DNA of 64,000 nt. Source: Melaminivora jejuensis. GTDB taxonomy: Bacteria > Pseudomonadota > Gammaproteobacteria > Burkholderiales > Burkholderiaceae_C. Position numbers and translations under genes: made by a program. The stretch is taken from NCBI RefSeq assembly GCF_017811175.1, contig NZ_JACWIJ010000002.1:2356001-2420000 (forward strand), written 5' to 3'. Under the pieces are notes generated by a model, which was not told the origin of the DNA, did not search any database, and worked only from the letters and a program-made list of their open reading frames with translations. Below, in pieces: positions 13,204 to 27,772 of the stretch. Each line of letters starts with the position of its first letter. Positions within the stretch are counted from its first letter, which is position 1.

Positions 13204-13923
13204 TCAGGCCACCTTGGCAGAGCCGGAAAACAAAGAAGACATGCGCCGCAGCACGGCGCGCAGAAATTTGAAAAGCACTGCGAGCAGCAGTGCCGACAGC
13301 GCCAGCATCAGCACCAGCGCCAGGCCGAACAGCAGCGGGTGCTGCGTGGCCAGCCAGACCACGGCGACGACCAGGCCGTCCTCGAAAAACGACAGGCCCC
13401 AGTTGGAAAACGGCTCGGGCGAGGTGTTCACGGCCGCGCGCGTGGTCATCTTGGTGGCCAGCGCCGTGGCCGACAGCGATCCGCCCAAGAGCGCCGCCAC
13501 CACGGCCATGGTGGCGCTGTCGGCGCTGAACACGCCCGCCGCCAGCGCCATGCCCGCCGGCACGCGGATGAAGGCGTGCAAGGCATCCCAGGCGCTGTCC
13601 AGCCAGGGGATCTTGTCGGCAAAGAACTCGACCAGCAGCATCAGGCCGCTCGTGCCCAGCACCGCCGGATGCATCAGCACGGCCAGGCCTGCCGGCAGCG
13701 CCAGCCAGCCCAGCGCGCCCAGGCTGCCGACGATGAAGACCACCGCATACAGCCGAAAGCCGCTGGCCCAGCCCAGGGCGGCGGCCAGCGCCAGCAGGCC
13801 GGGCATGTCCAGCTGCTGCGTGGCGCGCGCCGCGCCCTCGGCCACGGCGCGCGAGGTGCTCGCATCGACGTGCAGGCCGATGGTGTGCAGCCATTGGACG
13901 AGGGAGAGCCAGAGCTGATCCAT
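13204..13923 (-). CDS. DUF4126 integral membrane protein
   Basis: A 239-residue membrane protein of the DUF4126 family with about five hydrophobic segments, the first around residues 42-62 and the last around 200-225, and the conserved ASGFRLY and VEFFADKIPWLDSAWD stretches. No function is known. It lies between liuC and liuD, with its stop codon one base from the liuD start, so it is cotranscribed with leucine-catabolic genes; a role in transport or membrane protection is possible but not shown. Confidence 0.85.
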   Translation of the reverse strand: MDQLWLSLVQWLHTIGLHVDASTSRAVAEGAARATQQLDMPGLLALAAALGWASGFRLYAVVFIVGSLGALGWLALPAGLAVLMHPAVLGTSGLMLLVEFFADKIPWLDSAWDALHAFIRVPAGMALAAGVFSADSATMAVVAALLGGSLSATALATKMTTRAAVNTSPEPFSNWGLSFFEDGLVVAVVWLATQHPLLFGLALVLMLALSALLLAVLFKFLRAVLRRMSSLFSGSAKVA

Positions 13924-13955
13924 GGAGGGCGCGGGCGCTGGGGCCGGCAGCTACT

Positions 13956-14062
13956 CCCTCTCCCCCGTGGGGGAGAGGGTGGGGGTGAGGGGGTGGTTCA
14001 GGCGCGGCGCCCGCTGCGGGCGGCCACCCTCACCCCAGCCCTCTCCCGCCAGCGGGAGAGGG
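13956..14062. repeat. Pair of CTCTCCC-type palindromes in opposite orientation
   Basis: Two perfect 11-bp hairpins (stem 13956-13966/13969-13979 and stem 14039-14049/14052-14062) face each other, and their G/C-rich tails (GGGGGTGAGGG and CCCTCACCCC) are also complementary, so the whole span can fold as a large inverted repeat. It fills the gap between liuC and the DUF4126 gene. Similar single palindromes lie at 30458 and 49692. Confidence 0.8.
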
Positions 14063-14129
14063 AGCAAGACGGCCCGCCCCTCTGCCGCGCGGGCGCAGGG
14101 GTGCTGACGCGCAGCGGCAGTGCGAGCAC

Positions 14130-14936
14130 TCACGCCAGCCACCCCGGCTTGCGTTTTTGCAAGAACGACTGCACGCCCTCGCGCCCCTCGTCGCTGGCGC
14201 GGATGTCGGCAATACCCGCCACCGTGGCGGCGATGAGCTGCGCGTCGATCGCGCGCTCGGCCACGTCCTGCACCAGGCGCTTGCAGGCGCGCACGGCATT
14301 CGGGCTGGCGCTGGCCAGCGCCTTGGCCAGCGCATCGACGGCGGCATCGAGCTGGTCGGCTACCACCACCTGATGCACGAAGCCGATGCGCAGCGCCTCG
14401 GCGGCGTCGAAGCGCTCGGCGGTCAGGAAGTAGCGGTGCGCCGCACGCGCGCCCATGGCGCGGATGACGTAGGGGCTGATGGTCGCCGGGATCAGGCCCA
14501 GCTTCACTTCGGACAGGCAGTAGCCCGCCGTGTCCACGCTGACCGCCATGTCGCAGGCGGCGACCAGCCCCATGCCGCCGGCATAGACGTCGCCCTGCAC
14601 GCGGGCAATCGTCGGCTTTTCGCACTCGTAGATCACGCGCAGCATCTCGGCCAGCTTGGCGGCGTCCTGCAGGTTCTCCGCGCGCGTGTAGTCGGCCATG
14701 CGGCGCATCCAGTTCAGGTTGGCGCCGGCGCAGAACGCCGGGCCTTCTGCGGCCAGCACGATGGCGCGCACATCGGCGCGCGCGCCCACGTCGGCAAAGG
14801 CGGCGGTGATCTCGGCGATGACCTCGTCGCTGAAGGCGTTGCGCACCTCGGGCTGGGTCAGTGTGATGCGCGCGACAGCGCCCGTTTGGCTGATGGACAG
14901 GTTCTGGGAGGAGTTCTGGGAAGAGTTCTGGCTCAT
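14130..14936 (-). CDS. liuC: Methylglutaconyl-CoA hydratase (enoyl-CoA hydratase family)
   Basis: A 268-residue crotonase-fold enzyme. The oxyanion-hole motif CAGANLNWMRRM and the second active-site region GGMGLVAACDMAVS are present, as is EVKLGLIPATISP. Position between the two carboxylase subunits assigns it the hydration of 3-methylglutaconyl-CoA to HMG-CoA in leucine degradation. The N-terminus is a short repeated SSQN stretch (residues 2-12) encoded by near-identical 12-base units, likely a slippage product and outside the fold. Start set at the Met before this stretch, 14 bases after the liuB stop. Confidence 0.9.
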   Translation of the reverse strand: MSQNSSQNSSQNLSISQTGAVARITLTQPEVRNAFSDEVIAEITAAFADVGARADVRAIVLAAEGPAFCAGANLNWMRRMADYTRAENLQDAAKLAEMLRVIYECEKPTIARVQGDVYAGGMGLVAACDMAVSVDTAGYCLSEVKLGLIPATISPYVIRAMGARAAHRYFLTAERFDAAEALRIGFVHQVVVADQLDAAVDALAKALASASPNAVRACKRLVQDVAERAIDAQLIAATVAGIADIRASDEGREGVQSFLQKRKPGWLA

Positions 14937-14950
14937 GGCAGCGCCCCGGT

Positions 14951-16555
<1,605 letters not shown>

Positions 16556-16618
16556 GGGATTTCAGTCGCTGAGTAGAGGGGCGCGGCAGAGGGAGCAAAG
16601 AGACGAGCGGGCTGGCGG

Positions 16619-18361
<1,743 letters not shown>

Positions 18362-18473
18362 GTCGGCTGTCTCCAGAAAATATGACAGGCCGGTGCGCGG
18401 CCTGCCCCGGGGTGCAGCATACGCCGCCGCCCCGCCCAGATGGGGCCAGCGAGGTTGCAATAATGGCCACATC

Positions 18474-19541
18474 ATGTTCACCCCTGCCCTGCCCCCGCAA
18501 TCCAGCCGCAGCCCTCTGGCACTGCGCCAGGGCACTGTGGCAGCAACGCCCATGGCTTTTGTGCAGGCGGTGGTGCTGGCTTATGCACGGCGCGGCATGG
18601 ATGCCGCCGAGGTGCTGGCGCGGGCACATATTGCGCCAGCGCAACTGGCCCGCACCGACGCCCGCATCACCGCCTGGCAGATGGAAGTGCTGTGCGAGGG
18701 CGCCATGCGCGAGCTCGACGACGAGGCCCTGGGCTGGTTCGAGCGCCGCCTGCCCTGGGGCAGCTACGGCATGTTGGCGCGCGCCTCGCTGTCGGCGCCC
18801 ACGCTGGGCCTGGCGCTGGCGCGCTGGTGCCGCCATCACGCGCTGCTGACGCAGGCCATCGAGCTGCGCCTGACGCAGCAGCCCGGCGGCCAGGCGCAGC
18901 TGGCCATCGAGGAGCGCTGCGACCTGGGGCCGCTGCGCGAGTTCTGCCTGGTGTCGGTGCTGCGCAACGTGCTGGGCCTGGCGAGCTGGCTGGTGGACTC
19001 GCGATTGCCGGTGCTGGGCGCGCAGTTCCCGTTTGCCGCGCCGGTGCACGCGCCGGCCTACGGCGTGCTGTTCGACGGGGCCATCGGCTTTGGCGCCGAT
19101 GCCGCCGCCGTGCAGCTCGACGCGCAGTGCCTGCAATGGCCCCTGGTGCGCGACGAGGCGGCCATGAACCAGATGCTGCAGCGCGCCTTGCCGCTCACGG
19201 TGCGCCAGTACCGGCGCGACCGGCTGCTGGTGCAGCGCGTGCGCCAGTGGCTGGCGCTGGCGCCCGAGGCGGCGCACAGCGGCCCCAGCGTGGCCGAGGC
19301 GCTGCACCTGTCGCCGCGCACGCTGCACCGCCAGCTCGCTGCCGAGGGCGCAACGCTGCAGCAGCTCAAGGACGAGGTGCGCTGCGCACGCGCCATCGAG
19401 CTGCTGCAGCGCAGCGAACGCCCCATCAAGCAGGTGGCGCAGGCCGTGGGCTTTGCCAGCGAAAAAAGCTTCATCCGGGCGTTTCGCGGCTGGACGGGGC
19501 ACTCGCCGGGACAGTTGCGCGGCGCCGCGCGGGGATCGTAA
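18474..19541 (+). CDS. AraC-family transcriptional regulator
   Basis: A 355-residue regulator with an N-terminal arabinose-binding-like (DUF/ArgR-OruR type) effector domain (about 25-215) and a C-terminal pair of helix-turn-helix units (about 265-350; [43 protein letters not shown]). It is divergent from the acyl-CoA synthetase gene across a 112-base gap, the usual layout for a regulator of the leucine cluster. The stop codon lies inside a copy of the GATCGTAAACACGCTC repeat. Effector unknown. Confidence 0.88.
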   Translation: MFTPALPPQSSRSPLALRQGTVAATPMAFVQAVVLAYARRGMDAAEVLARAHIAPAQLARTDARITAWQMEVLCEGAMRELDDEALGWFERRLPWGSYGMLARASLSAPTLGLALARWCRHHALLTQAIELRLTQQPGGQAQLAIEERCDLGPLREFCLVSVLRNVLGLASWLVDSRLPVLGAQFPFAAPVHAPAYGVLFDGAIGFGADAAAVQLDAQCLQWPLVRDEAAMNQMLQRALPLTVRQYRRDRLLVQRVRQWLALAPEAAHSGPSVAEALHLSPRTLHRQLAAEGATLQQLKDEVRCARAIELLQRSERPIKQVAQAVGFASEKSFIRAFRGWTGHSPGQLRGAARGS

Positions 19542-19550
19542 ACACGCTCT
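19534..19550 (+). repeat. GATCGTAAACACGCTCT element, copy 1
   Basis: One of three copies in the window, each immediately at or after the stop codon of a gene. This copy supplies the TAA stop of the AraC gene. Confidence 0.7.
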
Positions 19551-19558
19551 GACACACG

Positions 19559-19605
19559 GGCGCTGCTCCAAAGCCGGCCACAGTGGCGCAATTTGGAGCA
19601 GCGCC
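19559..19605. promoter_or_regulatory. 14-bp perfect inverted repeat upstream of the aldehyde dehydrogenase promoter
   Basis: Arms 19559-19572 and 19592-19605 (GGCGCTGCTCCAAA and its complement) are separated by 19 bases; their centres are 33 bp apart, about three helical turns. It lies about 80-130 bases upstream of the sigma-54 element at 19687, the usual place for an enhancer. It could instead be a hairpin ending the AraC transcript, but there is no T run. The TGCTCC/GGAGCA core recurs before exaA (28324) and pedF (25594). Confidence 0.6.
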
Positions 19606-19686
19606 GGTTGCGCCAGCGGCGGCGCAACCCCTGGCCGCCCAGTCCGCACCCGGCCTGCCCAGTGCCAGGCAGGCCCAGGCCCAGGC

Positions 19687-19702
19687 TGGCACGAACTTTG
19701 TA
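19687..19702 (+). promoter_or_regulatory. Sigma-54 -24/-12 promoter of the aldehyde dehydrogenase gene
   Basis: TGGCACG-N4-TTGTA matches the sigma-54 consensus TGGCACG-N4-TTGCW except for one base in the -12 part, with the obligatory 10-base spacing after GG. Transcription would begin near 19713, about 57 bases before the start codon. Confidence 0.7.
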
Positions 19703-19769
19703 TGGACAGGGCAAGCCGGTTTTTTCATGCACCGGCCCTCACCCGCCGATCCACACCCAGGAGACCACC

Positions 19770-21296
19770 ATGGACATGTTCGAACTCAAGCGTTTCAACC
19801 TCGAAATCGCCTATCCCTATCGCCAGCAATACGACAACTTCATCGGCGGCAAGTGGGTCGCTCCCGCCGCCGGACGCTATTTCGACAACGTCTCGCCCAT
19901 CACCGGCAAGCCGTTTTGCAAGGTGGCGCAATCCGACGCCACCGACGTGAACCGGGCGCTCGACGCCGCCCACGCCGCCCAGGAAAAATGGGGCAAGACC
20001 TCGGTGGCCGAGCGCTCGGGCATCCTGCTCAAGATCGCCGACCGCATGGAGCAGAACCTGGAGCTGCTGGCCATTGCCGAGACCATCGACAATGGCAAGC
20101 CGCTGCGCGAGACCATGGCCGCCGACCTGCCGCTGGGCATCGACCACTTCCGCTACTTTGCCGGCTGCATCCGGGGCCAGGAGGGCACGATCTCCGAGAT
20201 CGACGCCAACACCGTGGCCTACCATTTCAACGAGCCCATGGGCGTGGTCGGCCAGATCATCCCGTGGAACTTTCCCATCCTGATGGCCTGCTGGAAGCTG
20301 GCGCCCGCCCTGGCGGCAGGCTGCTCGGTGGTCATGAAGCCCGCCGAGCAGACGCCGGCGTCGATCATGGTGCTGATGGAGCTGATCGCCGACCTGCTGC
20401 CCCCGGGCGTGGTCAACATCGTCAACGGCTACGGCAGGGAAGCCGGCGAAGCCCTGGCGACGAGCAAACGCATCGCAAAAATCGCCTTCACCGGCTCCAC
20501 CCCTGTGGGCCAGCGCATCCTGCACGCCGCCGCCGACAACCTGATCCCCTCCACGGTGGAGCTGGGCGGCAAGAGCCCCAACATTTTCTTTGCCGACGTG
20601 CTCGACGCCGACGATGAATACCTGGACAAGGCGCTGGAAGGCTTTGCCATGTTTGCGCTCAACCAGGGCGAGGTCTGCACCTGCCCCTCGCGCATCCTGG
20701 TGCAGGAATCGATTTACGAGCGCTTCATGGAGCGCGCCGTGGCCCGCGTCGAGGCCATGAAGCAGGGCCACCCGCTGGACAGGAGCACCATGGTCGGCGC
20801 GCAGGTGTCGCAGCAGCAGCTCGACCGCATCCTGGGCTACATCGACATTGGCCGGGGCGAGGGTGCCAAGTGCCTGACCGGCGGCGAGCGCCTGCGCGCC
20901 GGCGGCGAGATCAACGACGGCTTCTTCATCAAGCCGACGTTGCTGTACGGCCAGAACCATATGCGCGTGTTCCAGGAGGAAATCTTCGGCCCTGTGGCCT
21001 CGGTGACCACCTTCAAGGACGTGCAGGACGCCGTGCGCATCGCCAACGACACCGAGTACGGCCTGGGCGCCGGTGTGTGGAGCCGCAACGGCAACATCGC
21101 CTACCACATGGGCCGCGCCATCCAGGCAGGCCGGGTCTGGACCAACTGCTATCACCTGTACCCGGCGCACGCTGCTTTTGGCGGCTACAAGAAGTCGGGC
21201 ATTGGCCGCGAGACGCACAAGCTGGCGCTGTCCAACTACCAGCAGACCAAGAACCTGCTGGTGAGCTACAACCCCCAGGCACTGGGCTTCTTCTGA
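19770..21296 (+). CDS. NAD-dependent aldehyde dehydrogenase (acetaldehyde dehydrogenase type)
   Basis: A 508-residue class-I-like aldehyde dehydrogenase resembling AcoD/ExaC, oxidising acetaldehyde to acetate. Catalytic Glu264 lies in VELGGKSPN and Cys303 in GEVCTCPSR; the NAD motif FTGSTPVGQ is present. The start follows a good AGGAGA site. It has its own sigma-54 promoter and a strong terminator, and stands at the edge of the PQQ alcohol-oxidation island, so it most likely takes the aldehyde made by ExaA. Acetate so formed would feed acetyl-CoA synthesis. Confidence 0.93.
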   Translation: MDMFELKRFNLEIAYPYRQQYDNFIGGKWVAPAAGRYFDNVSPITGKPFCKVAQSDATDVNRALDAAHAAQEKWGKTSVAERSGILLKIADRMEQNLELLAIAETIDNGKPLRETMAADLPLGIDHFRYFAGCIRGQEGTISEIDANTVAYHFNEPMGVVGQIIPWNFPILMACWKLAPALAAGCSVVMKPAEQTPASIMVLMELIADLLPPGVVNIVNGYGREAGEALATSKRIAKIAFTGSTPVGQRILHAAADNLIPSTVELGGKSPNIFFADVLDADDEYLDKALEGFAMFALNQGEVCTCPSRILVQESIYERFMERAVARVEAMKQGHPLDRSTMVGAQVSQQQLDRILGYIDIGRGEGAKCLTGGERLRAGGEINDGFFIKPTLLYGQNHMRVFQEEIFGPVASVTTFKDVQDAVRIANDTEYGLGAGVWSRNGNIAYHMGRAIQAGRVWTNCYHLYPAHAAFGGYKKSGIGRETHKLALSNYQQTKNLLVSYNPQALGFF

Positions 21297-21311
21297 GGCT
21301 GGAGCGGGCGC

Positions 21312-21382
21312 ATCCGGCCCTGCTTCGGGGCCGGATCGCCAGGGCCGGGCACTCAGCACAGGCGGCTGAGGCCCGGCTTTTT
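21312..21382 (+). terminator. Double hairpin terminator after the aldehyde dehydrogenase gene
   Basis: A 9-bp perfect stem (21312-21320 with 21328-21336) is followed by a second stem (GCCGGGC 21344-21350 with GCCCGGC 21371-21377, extended by an internal TCAG/CTGA pairing) and five T residues. The second is a good intrinsic terminator. Confidence 0.85.
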
Positions 21383-21424
21383 CCGTCTGCCCTGTCCGCC
21401 TCTCATCGCTTGCAAAGGATGCCC

Positions 21425-23578
21425 ATGCACACCCAACCGCCCTGCCCCGTGGCTGGCTGGCCGCTCAAGGCCAGCGCATTGGCCGCCGCACTGCTGCTGG
21501 CCCAGGCAGCGCTGGCGCAGTCCAGCTCCGCACCGGCAGCAGCGGCGACCGGCACGCTGCCCGACATCACCATCCGCAGCACCTTGCTGCAGTCGTCTGC
21601 CGAGCACACGCCGGCTTCGGTCACGGTGCTCGATGGCGAGCGCCTGCAGGATCGCCAGTGGCAGGTCAACCTGTCCGAGGCCCTGGCCGGCACGCCCGGC
21701 CTGCTGCTGCAAAACCGCCAGAACTACGCGCAGGACTTGCAGCTGTCCATCCGCGGGCACGGCGCGCGCTCCACCTTTGGCGTGCGCGGCATCCAGGTCT
21801 TCGTCGATGGCCTGCCGGCCACCATGCCGGACGGCCAGGGCCAGACCAACCACATCGACCTGTCCGCGCTGGAGCGCATCGAGGTGCTGCGCGGGCCGTA
21901 CTCGGCGCTGTACGGCAACGCCTCGGGTGGTGTCATCAACGCCTACACCGAGCGCGGCCAAGGCCAGCCCAGCGTGCAGGGCAGCTTTGCCGTCGGCAGC
22001 AATGGCCAGAAGCGCCTGGGCCTCAAGGCCCAGGGCGAAGCTGGCGGCGTGGGCTACGTGGTCAGCGCCAGCCGCTTCCTGACCGACGGCTGGCGCGTCC
22101 ACAGCGGCGCCGACAAGAACCTGTTCAATGCCCGGCTGGACACCAGCCCCGGGGCCGACAGCCAGCTCACCGTGGTCGCCAACCACGTCAACATCGACGC
22201 GCAGGACGCCGGCGGCCTGACCCCGCAGGAGTGGCAACTCGACCCGCGCAGCACCGCCGCCGGGCCGCTGCAGTTCAACATGCGCAAGTCCATGCGCCAG
22301 ACGCAGACCGGCCTGACCTACGAGCGCCAGCTCGGCGGCGGCACTGCCGTGCGCGCCATGGTCTATGGCGGCAGCCGGCGCATCACGCAGTACCAATCCA
22401 TCCCGGTGGCGGCGCAAAAGCCGCCCACCAGCGCCGGCGGCGTGATCGACATGGGGCGCGACTACGGCGGCCTGGACTTGCGCTGGGCGCACAACGCCCA
22501 GCCGCAGACCGGCGAAGTCGGCGTGATCGTGGGCCTGGCAGCCAACGTGGTGCAGGAAGACCGCCAGGGCTACAACAACCACGCCGGCGAGCTGCTGGGC
22601 ATCAAGGGCGCGCTGCGCCGCGACGAGCGCAACACCCTGAGCAACCTCGACCCCTACGCGCAGGCCAGCTGGGCCTTCGCGCCGCAGTGGCAACTGGACG
22701 CCGGCGTGCGCTGGAGCCGGGTGCGCTTCAAGTCGCGCGACCACTACATCGCTCCGGGCAACGGCGACGACAGCGGCGAGGCGCGCTACCGCCGCCTGCT
22801 GCCGGTGCTGTCGCTGCAGCACGCCTGGGATGCCCGCACGCAGTGGTACGCCTCCATCGGCGGCGGCCTGGAGACGCCCACGTTCAACGAGATTTCCTAC
22901 CGTCCGGCAGGCCTGCCGGGGCTGAACTTCGGCCTGCAGCCGGCCACCTCGACCAGCGCCGAGATCGGCCTGCGCCAGCGCCTGGCGGGCGACGGCCTGC
23001 GCGGCGACTGGTCGGCGGCGCTGTTCCACACGCGCACCAGCAACGAGATCGTGCCGGCGGAAAACGCCGGCGGGCGCACCTCCTACCAGAACGCTGGACG
23101 CACGCGGCGCCAGGGCCTGGAGCTGGGCGCCGGGCTGTGGCTGACGCGCACGCTGCGCCTGGATGCCGCGCTGACCGTGCTGGACGCCAAGCTGCGCGCG
23201 GGCTTTTGCGATGCCAAGGGCGTGTGCGTGCCAGCGGGCCGGCGCATTGCCGGCACGGCGCAGCGCCAGGCTGCGCTGGCGCTGGACTGGCGCCCGGACA
23301 GCGCCTGGCGCTTCGGGCTGGACTGGCGCCACGTCGGCAGCATCGCCGCCAACGACAGCAACAGTGTGCTGGCGCCGTCCTACGCTGTGCTGGCCGCCAG
23401 CGCCGGCCACACCCTGCACCTGGGCGCCTGGAAGCTCGACACCTTTGCCCGCATCGACAACCTGGCCGACCGGCGCTACGTCGGCTCGGTCATCGTCAAC
23501 GAAGGCAATGGCCGCTACTACGAGGGCGCGCCGGGGCGCCAGTGGATGGTCGGGCTGAATCTGACGCACCAGTTCTGA
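21425..23578 (+). CDS. pqqU: TonB-dependent PQQ receptor PqqU (YncD-like)
   Basis: A 717-residue outer-membrane receptor. After a signal peptide (about 1-34, ending ALAQ) comes a TonB-box region, the plug domain (about 50-165) and a 22-strand barrel ending in an aromatic Phe. The plug motifs QNRQNYAQDLQLSIRG, VDGLPATMPDGQGQT and LYGNASGGV, the ITQYQSIP loop and the C-terminal NEGNGRYYEGAPGR closely match what I recall of E. coli YncD, shown to be the high-affinity PQQ importer PqqU. The start at 21425 is set by AAAGGA at correct spacing. Placement among PQQ genes supports PQQ as ligand. Promoter unclear: it follows a terminator by only 42 bases. Confidence 0.87.
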   Translation: MHTQPPCPVAGWPLKASALAAALLLAQAALAQSSSAPAAAATGTLPDITIRSTLLQSSAEHTPASVTVLDGERLQDRQWQVNLSEALAGTPGLLLQNRQNYAQDLQLSIRGHGARSTFGVRGIQVFVDGLPATMPDGQGQTNHIDLSALERIEVLRGPYSALYGNASGGVINAYTERGQGQPSVQGSFAVGSNGQKRLGLKAQGEAGGVGYVVSASRFLTDGWRVHSGADKNLFNARLDTSPGADSQLTVVANHVNIDAQDAGGLTPQEWQLDPRSTAAGPLQFNMRKSMRQTQTGLTYERQLGGGTAVRAMVYGGSRRITQYQSIPVAAQKPPTSAGGVIDMGRDYGGLDLRWAHNAQPQTGEVGVIVGLAANVVQEDRQGYNNHAGELLGIKGALRRDERNTLSNLDPYAQASWAFAPQWQLDAGVRWSRVRFKSRDHYIAPGNGDDSGEARYRRLLPVLSLQHAWDARTQWYASIGGGLETPTFNEISYRPAGLPGLNFGLQPATSTSAEIGLRQRLAGDGLRGDWSAALFHTRTSNEIVPAENAGGRTSYQNAGRTRRQGLELGAGLWLTRTLRLDAALTVLDAKLRAGFCDAKGVCVPAGRRIAGTAQRQAALALDWRPDSAWRFGLDWRHVGSIAANDSNSVLAPSYAVLAASAGHTLHLGAWKLDTFARIDNLADRRYVGSVIVNEGNGRYYEGAPGRQWMVGLNLTHQF

Positions 23579-23594
23579 GAGCGTAAACACGCTC
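23579..23594 (+). repeat. GAGCGTAAACACGCTC element, copy 2
   Basis: Directly abuts the pqqU stop codon. This copy is a perfect palindrome: six-base arms around an AAAC loop. Confidence 0.75.
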
Positions 23595-23746
23595 TGAGGG
23601 CCAGCCCTTGCACCTTCTCAAGGCGCTGCGGCGAATCAGCCGCTGGCGCACCTGCGGGCGGTGGTGCGTCCAGGGTGGTGCAAGTGCCGGCGCACAGCGC
23701 ACAGCCTTCAAGGATCGCGAATGGCCCCGGGCCGGGCATCAATATT

Positions 23747-23804
23747 GATTTGATAGCTGCCAACGCTTGTCCAGCAAGGGCTGGAGGCGTTTTTCTTGTA
23801 AAAC
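23747..23804 (+). repeat. Dispersed GATAGCTGCC repeat, copy 4
   Basis: A full plus-strand copy just upstream of the catalase-like gene, with the TTTGATAGCTGCCAACGC start and a GCGTTTTTCTTG end. Its 3' end is about 20 bases before the start codon, so it must be part of the leader of that mRNA if transcription starts upstream. Confidence 0.85.
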
Positions 23805-23826
23805 AAACCACTGAGGAGACCACAAC

Positions 23827-24861
23827 ATGAACCATCATCTCGCCTGGCGCTGGCGCCTGCCCCTGGCCGCCGCAGCAGCACTGCTCGCCGGCTGCGCCCA
23901 GACCGGCAGCGGCGCCGCTGCCGATACCACCGACCCGGCAGCGCTGGTCAACCAGCTCGAAGCCACCACCGGCAAGTTCGCCGGCCAGCGCCGCTCGGGC
24001 GCCAAGGGCATTTGCGCCGCTGGCGAATTCATCGGCAGCGCCCAGGCCAGGGCGCTGTCGAGCGCCTCGGCCTTCAGCGGCCAGCCAGTGCCGGTGCTGG
24101 CGCGCTTTTCCGTGGTCGGCGCCAACCCCAAGGCGCCCGACAACACCCGCAGCCAGCGCAACATGGCGCTGCAGTTCGACCTGCCGGCAGGCGAGCAGTG
24201 GCAGATGGGCAACATCTCCAGCCCGGTCTTTGGCGCGGCCACGCCGGCGCAGTTCCTGGGGCGGCTGGCATCGCTGCAGCCCAACCCGGCCACCGGCAAG
24301 CCCGATGCGGCACGCGCCAAGGCCTTTGCCGATGCCAACCCCGAGGTGCTGCTGCAAGGCAAGTACCTGGCGGCCCAGCCCGTGCCGGCCAGCTTCGCCA
24401 GCATCAACTACTGGGGCGTCCACGGCTTTGGCTTCGTCAACGCGCAAGGGCAGACCACCTGGGGCAAGTGGCTGTTCGAGCCGGTGGGCGGCGTACAGGG
24501 CCTGGACGAGGCCCAGGCCAAGGCCCGTGGCGGCGACTTTCTGTTTGCCGACCTGCGCGAGCGCGTGCGCCAGGGCCAGGTGGCCTTCGACTTCAACCTG
24601 GAGCTGGCCGAAGCCGGCGACCGCATCGACAGCCCCGTGGTGCCGCTGCCCGCCGGACGGCGCAAGGTCAACCTGGGGCGCCTGAAGATCACCTCCGTCT
24701 CCGCCGACAGCGCAGGCGCCGGCCCCTGCACGGCGCTGACCTTCGTGCCGCTGGTGCTGCCGCGCGGCGTGGTGGCCTCGGCTGATCCCATGCTGGCGGC
24801 CCGCTCGGCGCCCTATGCCATCTCGCAGAGCCGCCGCCTGGGTGAGCCAGGCGGCCAATAG
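23827..24861 (+). CDS. Catalase-family lipoprotein (SrpA-like) lacking the distal histidine
   Basis: A 344-residue member of the small catalase/peroxidase family. A lipobox LLAGC at residues 19-23 predicts a lipoprotein exported across the inner membrane. The family core is recognisable (RRSGAKGICAAGEF, RFSVVGANP, MALQFDLPAGEQW) and the C-terminal ARSAPYAIS holds the expected proximal Tyr and Arg. In this family the distal haem residue is the His of a RRxHAKG motif; here it reads RRSGAKG, so the His is Gly. Either the enzyme uses other chemistry or is a haem-binding non-catalase. The start follows GAGGAGA. Located between pqqU and pedF. Confidence 0.85.
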   Translation: MNHHLAWRWRLPLAAAAALLAGCAQTGSGAAADTTDPAALVNQLEATTGKFAGQRRSGAKGICAAGEFIGSAQARALSSASAFSGQPVPVLARFSVVGANPKAPDNTRSQRNMALQFDLPAGEQWQMGNISSPVFGAATPAQFLGRLASLQPNPATGKPDAARAKAFADANPEVLLQGKYLAAQPVPASFASINYWGVHGFGFVNAQGQTTWGKWLFEPVGGVQGLDEAQAKARGGDFLFADLRERVRQGQVAFDFNLELAEAGDRIDSPVVPLPAGRRKVNLGRLKITSVSADSAGAGPCTALTFVPLVLPRGVVASADPMLAARSAPYAISQSRRLGEPGGQ

Positions 24862-24913
24862 CCAATTGCAATAGCCACTCGCATCGGCAGTGGCACAACC
24901 GCTCCAGCAACAA

Positions 24914-24941
24914 CGGCCCGGCGCATCACTGCGCCGGGCCG
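24914..24941. terminator. Hairpin between convergent catalase-like and pedF genes
   Basis: A perfect 12-bp GC-rich stem (24914-24925 with 24930-24941) with a TCAC loop lies between two converging genes. No T run is present, so termination strength is uncertain; its location suits a bidirectional end. Confidence 0.7.
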
Positions 24942-24977
24942 ATGCACCTTGCCGGCAGCCAGCGACCGGCGCCAGGT

Positions 24978-25466
24978 TCACTGCTGCTCGCGGCGCTCCT
25001 CCAGATAGGTGCGGATGGCCCAGACGGCCTCCTGGCTCAACGTGCCCTCAAAGGGCGGCATATAGACGCGCCCGTCGCGCGTGCGGCCCCGGCGCACGGT
25101 GCCAGCGTAGTAGTCGTCCATTTCCTGGAAACAAACCTTTTTCTTGGCAGCGTCGGCGTAGCCGGAGCATTCCTCGTCGAACTTGCGCAAATCCGGCGCA
25201 ATGCCGCCCGACACTGCCTCCAGGCCGTGGCAGCGCGCGCAGTTTTGGTTGTAGGCCGAGCTGCCGATGCGCAGCGCCTCCTTGTGCCCCTCGCCGCTGC
25301 TGTAGGGGTTGGCCTCCAGCCACTTGGCGCCGAGCTGGGGCAGCGAGGACGTGTCAACAGCCTGGGGCACGACATCACCGTGCGCCAGCGCCGCCGTACT
25401 CAGGCAGGCGGCAGCGGCGCACAGCAGCAAGCTGCGTGCAAGGCGAGGCGGAAAGAATCGGGGCAT
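24978..25466 (-). CDS. pedF: Cytochrome c550 PedF
   Basis: A 162-residue periplasmic monohaem cytochrome. Signal peptide at residues 1-28 (ending ALA before HGDVVPQAVDT). The haem site is CARCH (Cys76, Cys79, His80) and the axial Met is in VYMPPF. The mature start, the YNQNCARCHGLEA block and the C-terminal QEAVWAIRTYLE match the PedF/ExaB group, the electron acceptor of PQQ-dependent ethanol dehydrogenases. The start follows CCAGGAGA. Expressed divergently from the AcoR-type regulator, from its own sigma-54 element at 25510-25525. Confidence 0.93.
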   Translation of the reverse strand: MPRFFPPRLARSLLLCAAAACLSTAALAHGDVVPQAVDTSSLPQLGAKWLEANPYSSGEGHKEALRIGSSAYNQNCARCHGLEAVSGGIAPDLRKFDEECSGYADAAKKKVCFQEMDDYYAGTVRRGRTRDGRVYMPPFEGTLSQEAVWAIRTYLEERREQQ

Positions 25467-25509
25467 GGGCGTCTCCTGGATCAGTGTTTGAAAGGGGATG
25501 GCCTTGCCA

Positions 25510-25525
25510 AGCAATATGCGGGCCA
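25510..25525 (-). promoter_or_regulatory. Sigma-54 -24/-12 promoter of pedF
   Basis: On the minus strand TGGCCCG-N4-TTGCT matches the consensus with a single mismatch and correct spacing. Transcription would begin near 25499, some 33 bases before the start codon. A GGAGCA half-site lies at 25594-25599. Confidence 0.68.
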
Positions 25526-25709
25526 CTCCCGCAGGCCAGCGCCGCGCGCCGGCTGTCCAGTGCCCGCCAGATACACCGCAGGTGTTGCACGCTGGAGCAC
25601 TTTGTCGCCTGCGAGACAGTCGGCGCGTTTCTTGCTACAAAACCGCACATGCCCGCGCCGCAGCAGCGGCACAAGACCACAAGCCAAAGCCTTGGCAACA
25701 GGAGACGAC

Positions 25710-27728
<2,019 letters not shown>

Positions 27729-27772
27729 CCCGGCCGATCCGCCCGGGCCACCCCACCCGGAAAGGATTTGCC

